Assembly: GCA_038213835.1 (NCBI GenBank)
Contig: JBBQSN010000131.1
Location: forward strand, 1 to 9,852
DNA length: 9,852 nucleotides
Direction of reading: 5' to 3'
Origin: JBBQSN01 sp038213835
Lineage (GTDB): Bacteria; Actinomycetota; Actinomycetes; Actinomycetales; CAWJMD01
The stretch's first letter is position 1. Each line of letters begins with the position of its first letter. Position numbers and translations under genes: made by a program. The notes under the pieces are model-generated. The model did no database searches. It saw only the letters and a list, made by a program, of their open reading frames with translations, and was not told the origin of the DNA. Shown piece by piece: positions 7,254 to 9,852 of the stretch.

Positions 7254-7303
7254 GCGATCGATCTCCCCTTGGCACGGGTCGCTCCGGTGAACGTCTCGAT
7301 CGC
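7254..7303. terminator. Possible bidirectional terminator between convergent genes
   Basis: The 89-base gap between the MFS stop and the TetR stop holds perfect 8-base arms GCGATCGA (7254-7261) and TCGATCGC (7296-7303). Nested inside is a second stem, CACGGG with CCGGTG, carrying one mismatch (about 7273-7289). The placement between two convergent 3' ends suits transcription termination on both strands. There is no T-run on either side, so it is not a classical intrinsic terminator; actinobacterial terminators often lack one. It is supported only by complementarity and position. Confidence 0.35.
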
Positions 7304-7306
7304 TCA

Positions 7307-7987
7307 TCACTCGAGGTCACCGCCGGTGGATCGAGGCAGCACTCCGCGAACCAGCACCGCGAGGTTGGTCTGGAAGTGGTCGAGCGAGGAGTCCCTGGCG
7401 GATTGCGAGGACACCCGCAGCACCACGGGGAACGACTCGGGGGCCTCCCGGACGGCGGCGGTGAACATGCGTCGGGCGAGGGTGTCCGGGCGGTCGTGGT
7501 GTGCGGCCATCGCCTCTCCCTCCGTGTAGTGCCACAGCAGGGAGTACATGGCGGGGATGTCCTCGTCCGGCACGCCGGCACGGCTCAGCGCGGCGAAGAT
7601 CCGTTCGACGGCGGGCATGATCGCCGGGCTCGCCATCCCCTCGACGACGAGCAGGTGCACCAGCCAGGGCTCGTTGCGAAGCACGGTGTGGATGGCCCGC
7701 AGCACGACCGACAGCTCTGACGTCGGATCAGGGTGGACCGGGGGCAGCACCAGCGCTGTGGCCACGTCGTCGAGCATGGCCAGCAGCAACGCCTCCCGGT
7801 CGGAGACGTGCCGGTACAGCGACATCGGCGCCGAGTCGAGCTCGTCGGCCAACCGCCTCATGCTGAGCGCGTCGATGCCGTCCCGACGGGCGATCTGGAT
7901 GGCGGCGGTCACCACCACCTCGCGGCTGAGCCCGCGCCGGCCTCGACCGCCCGCCGTCGCCCTGTTGCTCGTGCACACCGCCGTCAT
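7307..7987 (-). CDS. TetR-family transcriptional repressor
   Basis: This is a 226-residue DNA-binding regulator. An N-terminal helix-turn-helix (about residues 41-68: LSMRRLADELDSAPMSLYRHVSDREALL) is preceded by a basic stretch (GGRGRRGLSRE). It is followed by an all-helical ligand-binding and dimerisation domain of the TetR_C type, with YSLLWHYTEGEAMAAHH in its second half. It lies divergent to the IrtA/YbtP-like ABC gene and convergent to the MFS gene, so it probably represses one or both and responds to a small ligand. I prefer ATG at 7987. The frame stays open to an ATG at 8038, but those 17 codons have only 9 of 16 G/C third positions, against nearly all downstream. The longer version would also swallow the TTGACA box at 8028-8033. 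A GTG at 7978 with GAGG upstream is another option. The family is firm; start and target are uncertain. Confidence 0.85.
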   Translation of the reverse strand: MTAVCTSNRATAGGRGRRGLSREVVVTAAIQIARRDGIDALSMRRLADELDSAPMSLYRHVSDREALLLAMLDDVATALVLPPVHPDPTSELSVVLRAIHTVLRNEPWLVHLLVVEGMASPAIMPAVERIFAALSRAGVPDEDIPAMYSLLWHYTEGEAMAAHHDRPDTLARRMFTAAVREAPESFPVVLRVSSQSARDSSLDHFQTNLAVLVRGVLPRSTGGDLE

Positions 7988-8027
7988 CCTCGCACCACGT
8001 GCCCCGTCACGCCCGCCACCTCGCTTG

Positions 8028-8033
8028 TTGACA
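8028..8033 (+). promoter_or_regulatory. -35-like element TTGACA for the IrtA/YbtP-like gene
   Basis: A perfect consensus -35 hexamer lies about 53 bases upstream of the GTG at 8086, within the divergent intergenic region. No convincing TATAAT-like -10 lies at the usual 16-18 base spacing; that position (about 8050-8057) falls inside the DtxR/IdeR-like box. If this promoter is used, an iron-loaded repressor at that box would cover its -10 region. The hexamer alone is weak evidence. Confidence 0.35.
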
Positions 8034-8045
8034 TCCATTCCCGAT

Positions 8046-8064
8046 TTAGGTCAGCCTTACGCGT
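8046..8064 (+). promoter_or_regulatory. DtxR/IdeR-type iron box candidate
   Basis: The sequence TTAGGTCAGCCTTACGCGT matches the 19-bp DtxR/IdeR consensus TTAGGTTAGCCTAACCTAA at 13 of 19 positions. The left half and centre are nearly perfect (TTAGGT, then AGCCT) and the right half is degenerate. It sits between the divergent TetR and IrtA/YbtP-like genes, where iron-loaded IdeR would repress importer transcription. This agrees with the known control of irtAB-type siderophore importers by IdeR in actinobacteria. A half-strong site may bind weakly. Confidence 0.5.
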
Positions 8065-8075
8065 ACACCATACGC
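8061..8075. promoter_or_regulatory. Short perfect palindrome, candidate TetR operator
   Basis: GCGTA (8061-8065) and TACGC (8071-8075) form a perfect inverted repeat around the 5-base centre CACCA. It lies directly before the AGGAGG (8076-8081) of the ABC gene, and its left end overlaps the right end of the iron-box candidate. TetR-family operators are commonly 15-base or slightly longer palindromes in the gap next to the regulator gene, so this is the best candidate for its own site. As RNA it could also be a small hairpin beside the ribosome binding site. Confidence 0.35.
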
Positions 8076-8085
8076 AGGAGGCCCC

Positions 8086-9852
8086 GTGATAGCCGTGACC
8101 ACCGCCGAACAGCAGAGCGGCCAGATGCAGGCACGCTCAGGACCGCCCGGGCTGGGCAGCCTGCTTCGCCCCGTCAGGGCCAGGCTGGCCCTCGCCGTGG
8201 CGCTGCAGACGTCGGGCGCGGTGGCCGGGGTCGTTCCGTTCGTCGCCGTGGCGGAGCTCGGGCGGGTGCTGCTGTCCGCGGACGGGGGTGACTCCGAGCG
8301 TGCGTGGCTCGTGGCGTGGGTGGCTGTGGGCGCACTGATGGCACGCCTGGTCCTGCTGCTCGTGGCGTCGGCCATCACCCACCTGGCCGACATCGACCTC
8401 GCCCTGGACATCCGACGACGTCTGGCCGCCCACCTGGGCCGGTTGCCGCTGGGCTGGTTCGACGAGACCGGATCCGGCAGGGTCCGCAAGGCGGCCGGGC
8501 CTGACGTGGCGGCGATCCACCACCTGGTGGGGCACACCTTCACCGACATGGCCACGGCCGTCGCGGTCCCGCTGGTGTCATTGGGCTACCTGTTCTGGGT
8601 GGACTGGCGGATGGCCCTACTCACCCTCGTCCCGCTCGCCGCAGGCCTCGCCGCCTACGCCCGGGCGATGTCGGGCTACCCAAAGATCATGCGCGACTAC
8701 GACGAGTCGATGGCCCGGCTGAGCGGCGCCTCGGTGGAGTTCGCGCAGGGCATCGCAGTGGTCAAGACCTTCGGGCAGGTGGGTCGGGCGCATCGCCGCT
8801 TCGCCGAAGCTGCTGAGCAGTTCGCGACAGACTTCCGTAGCTGGGTCGGGCAGATCTCCAAGGCCACCGGGGTCATGGAGCTGTTCCTGTCACCGGTGGC
8901 CGTGCTCCTGTGGGTCCTCACCGCCGGGACGGGGCTCATCGTCACCGGTGTGATGCTGGCGGTAGACCTGCTGCCTTTCGTGCTGCTCGGCCTGGGTCTG
9001 AGCGCTCCCGTGCTCTCCTTGGGCTACGCCGCGACCAGACTGCGCGCGGCCACGGAGGCCGCCAGGCGCATCAACGAGGTGCTGACCGTGGAGCCCCTGT
9101 CCCGACCGGCGTCCCCGCAGTTCGTCGCGGACACCCACGTCCGGGTCCATGACGTCCGGTACTCCTACGACGGCGGGCGCAGCCTGGCGGTCGACGGCGT
9201 GTCCTTCGAGCTGCCCCCGGGCAGCGTCACCGCCCTGGTCGGGGCGTCCGGCTCCGGCAAGTCCACGCTCGCCCGGCTCGTCGCCCGCTTCGACGACGTC
9301 CTCGACGGCAGCATCAGCATCGGTGGGGTGGACCTGCGGGACCTGGGCGAGGAGCAGCTGTACCGGCTGGTGACGTTCGTCTTCCAGGACGTCCGGCTGC
9401 TGCGCACCTCGGTCCGCGACAACATCGCGCTCGCCCGCCCCGAGGCGACGGACGCCGAGGTCGAGGCCGCCGCGCGCGCGGCGCAGGTCCACGAGGTCGT
9501 GGCCGCCCTGCCCCGGGGCTACGGCTCCGTCGTCGGTGAGGACGCGCTGCTGTCCGGCGGCGAGGCCCAACGGGTGAGCATCGCCCGGGCCCTGCTGGCC
9601 GACACCCCCGTCGTCGTCCTGGACGAGGCGACCGCCTTCGCCGACCCGGAGTCCGAGGCCGCGATCCAGGACGCCCTGTCGAACCTGGTCGGCGGTCGCA
9701 CGCTGCTGGTCGTCGCCCACCGGTTGAGCACCATCGCCGGCGCCGACCAGATCCTCGTCCTGGACGACGGGAAGGTGGTGGAGTCGGGCAGGCACGAGGA
9801 GCTGCTGCGAGGCCAGGGCGCCTACCACCGGTCCTGGCACTCCTACCACGCC
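8086..9852 (+). CDS. ABC half transporter resembling IrtA/YbtP siderophore importers (3' end beyond window)
   Basis: The gene gives 589 residues with no stop before the window ends; from family length only a short tail should be missing. The membrane domain (about 28-335) has segments resembling IrtA/YbtP proteins: PFVAVAELGRVLL (51-63), LGWFDETGSGRVRKA (122-136) and VEFAQGIAVVKTFGQ (217-231). These use an exporter fold but import ferric siderophores. ATPase motifs: Walker A GASGSGKST (386-394), Q434, signature LSGGEAQ (489-495), Walker B VVVLDE (509-514) and H545. The D-loop region reads ATAFADPESE. Unlike mycobacterial IrtA, there is no N-terminal siderophore-interacting (FAD) domain. GTG at 8086 follows AGGAGG (8076-8081) by four bases; GTG at 8095 is a less well-placed alternative. 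A second half-transporter gene (IrtB/YbtQ-like) is expected just downstream. It probably imports a metallophore under iron control; the direction is inferred from resemblance. Confidence 0.85.
   Translation, partial: MIAVTTAEQQSGQMQARSGPPGLGSLLRPVRARLALAVALQTSGAVAGVVPFVAVAELGRVLLSADGGDSERAWLVAWVAVGALMARLVLLLVASAITHLADIDLALDIRRRLAAHLGRLPLGWFDETGSGRVRKAAGPDVAAIHHLVGHTFTDMATAVAVPLVSLGYLFWVDWRMALLTLVPLAAGLAAYARAMSGYPKIMRDYDESMARLSGASVEFAQGIAVVKTFGQVGRAHRRFAEAAEQFATDFRSWVGQISKATGVMELFLSPVAVLLWVLTAGTGLIVTGVMLAVDLLPFVLLGLGLSAPVLSLGYAATRLRAATEAARRINEVLTVEPLSRPASPQFVADTHVRVHDVRYSYDGGRSLAVDGVSFELPPGSVTALVGASGSGKSTLARLVARFDDVLDGSISIGGVDLRDLGEEQLYRLVTFVFQDVRLLRTSVRDNIALARPEATDAEVEAAARAAQVHEVVAALPRGYGSVVGEDALLSGGEAQRVSIARALLADTPVVVLDEATAFADPESEAAIQDALSNLVGGRTLLVVAHRLSTIAGADQILVLDDGKVVESGRHEELLRGQGAYHRSWHSYHA

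Noticed and set aside
7988..8038. N-terminal extension of the TetR protein to the ATG at 8038
   Set aside because: Third-position GC falls to 9 of 16 codons there, no ribosome binding site is well placed, and it would overlap the TTGACA box of the divergent gene.

Overview
The window is very GC-rich, with strong G/C bias at third codon positions, GTG starts and overlapping ATGA gene junctions. This points to a high-GC actinobacterium, probably Micrococcales-like, though the genus cannot be told from sequence alone. Genes fill almost all of it; no gene-free stretch exceeds about 110 bases. No RNA genes, CRISPR arrays, IS elements or attachment sites were seen.

Layout. (1) Positions 1-159, minus: the N-terminus of a secreted lipoprotein that runs off the left edge. 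(2) 160-243: a divergent promoter region with an AT-rich Fur/Zur-type operator candidate at 183-202. (3) 244-5785, plus: a tightly coupled operon of a class I SAM methyltransferase, two ABC-exporter-fold half transporters (CydD/CydC-like, probably a heterodimer) and a tandem-GNAT acetyltransferase. (4) 5892-7217, plus: an EntS-like MFS exporter that may belong to the same operon. (5) 7218-7306: a convergent intergenic gap with an inverted repeat that may act as a bidirectional terminator. (6) 7307-7987, minus: a TetR-family repressor. (7) 7988-8085: a divergent control region with a consensus-like -35 box, a DtxR/IdeR-like iron box and a short perfect palindrome. (8) 8086-9852 and beyond, plus: an ABC half transporter whose membrane domain resembles the IrtA/YbtP siderophore importers, running to the right edge.

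The most economical reading is an accessory metal or metallophore handling locus. The edge lipoprotein would be the capture protein, the IrtA/YbtP-like ABC an importer half, and the EntS-like MFS an exporter. The methyltransferase and acetyltransferase could modify a small metallophore or related cargo. The CydDC-like ABC pair moves an unknown substrate. Two metal-responsive operator types seem to flank the set, Fur/Zur-like on the left and DtxR/IdeR-like on the right. The family assignments rest on motifs read by eye. The shared substrate and the metal are inference, and no biosynthetic synthetase (NRPS or NIS) lies in the window.
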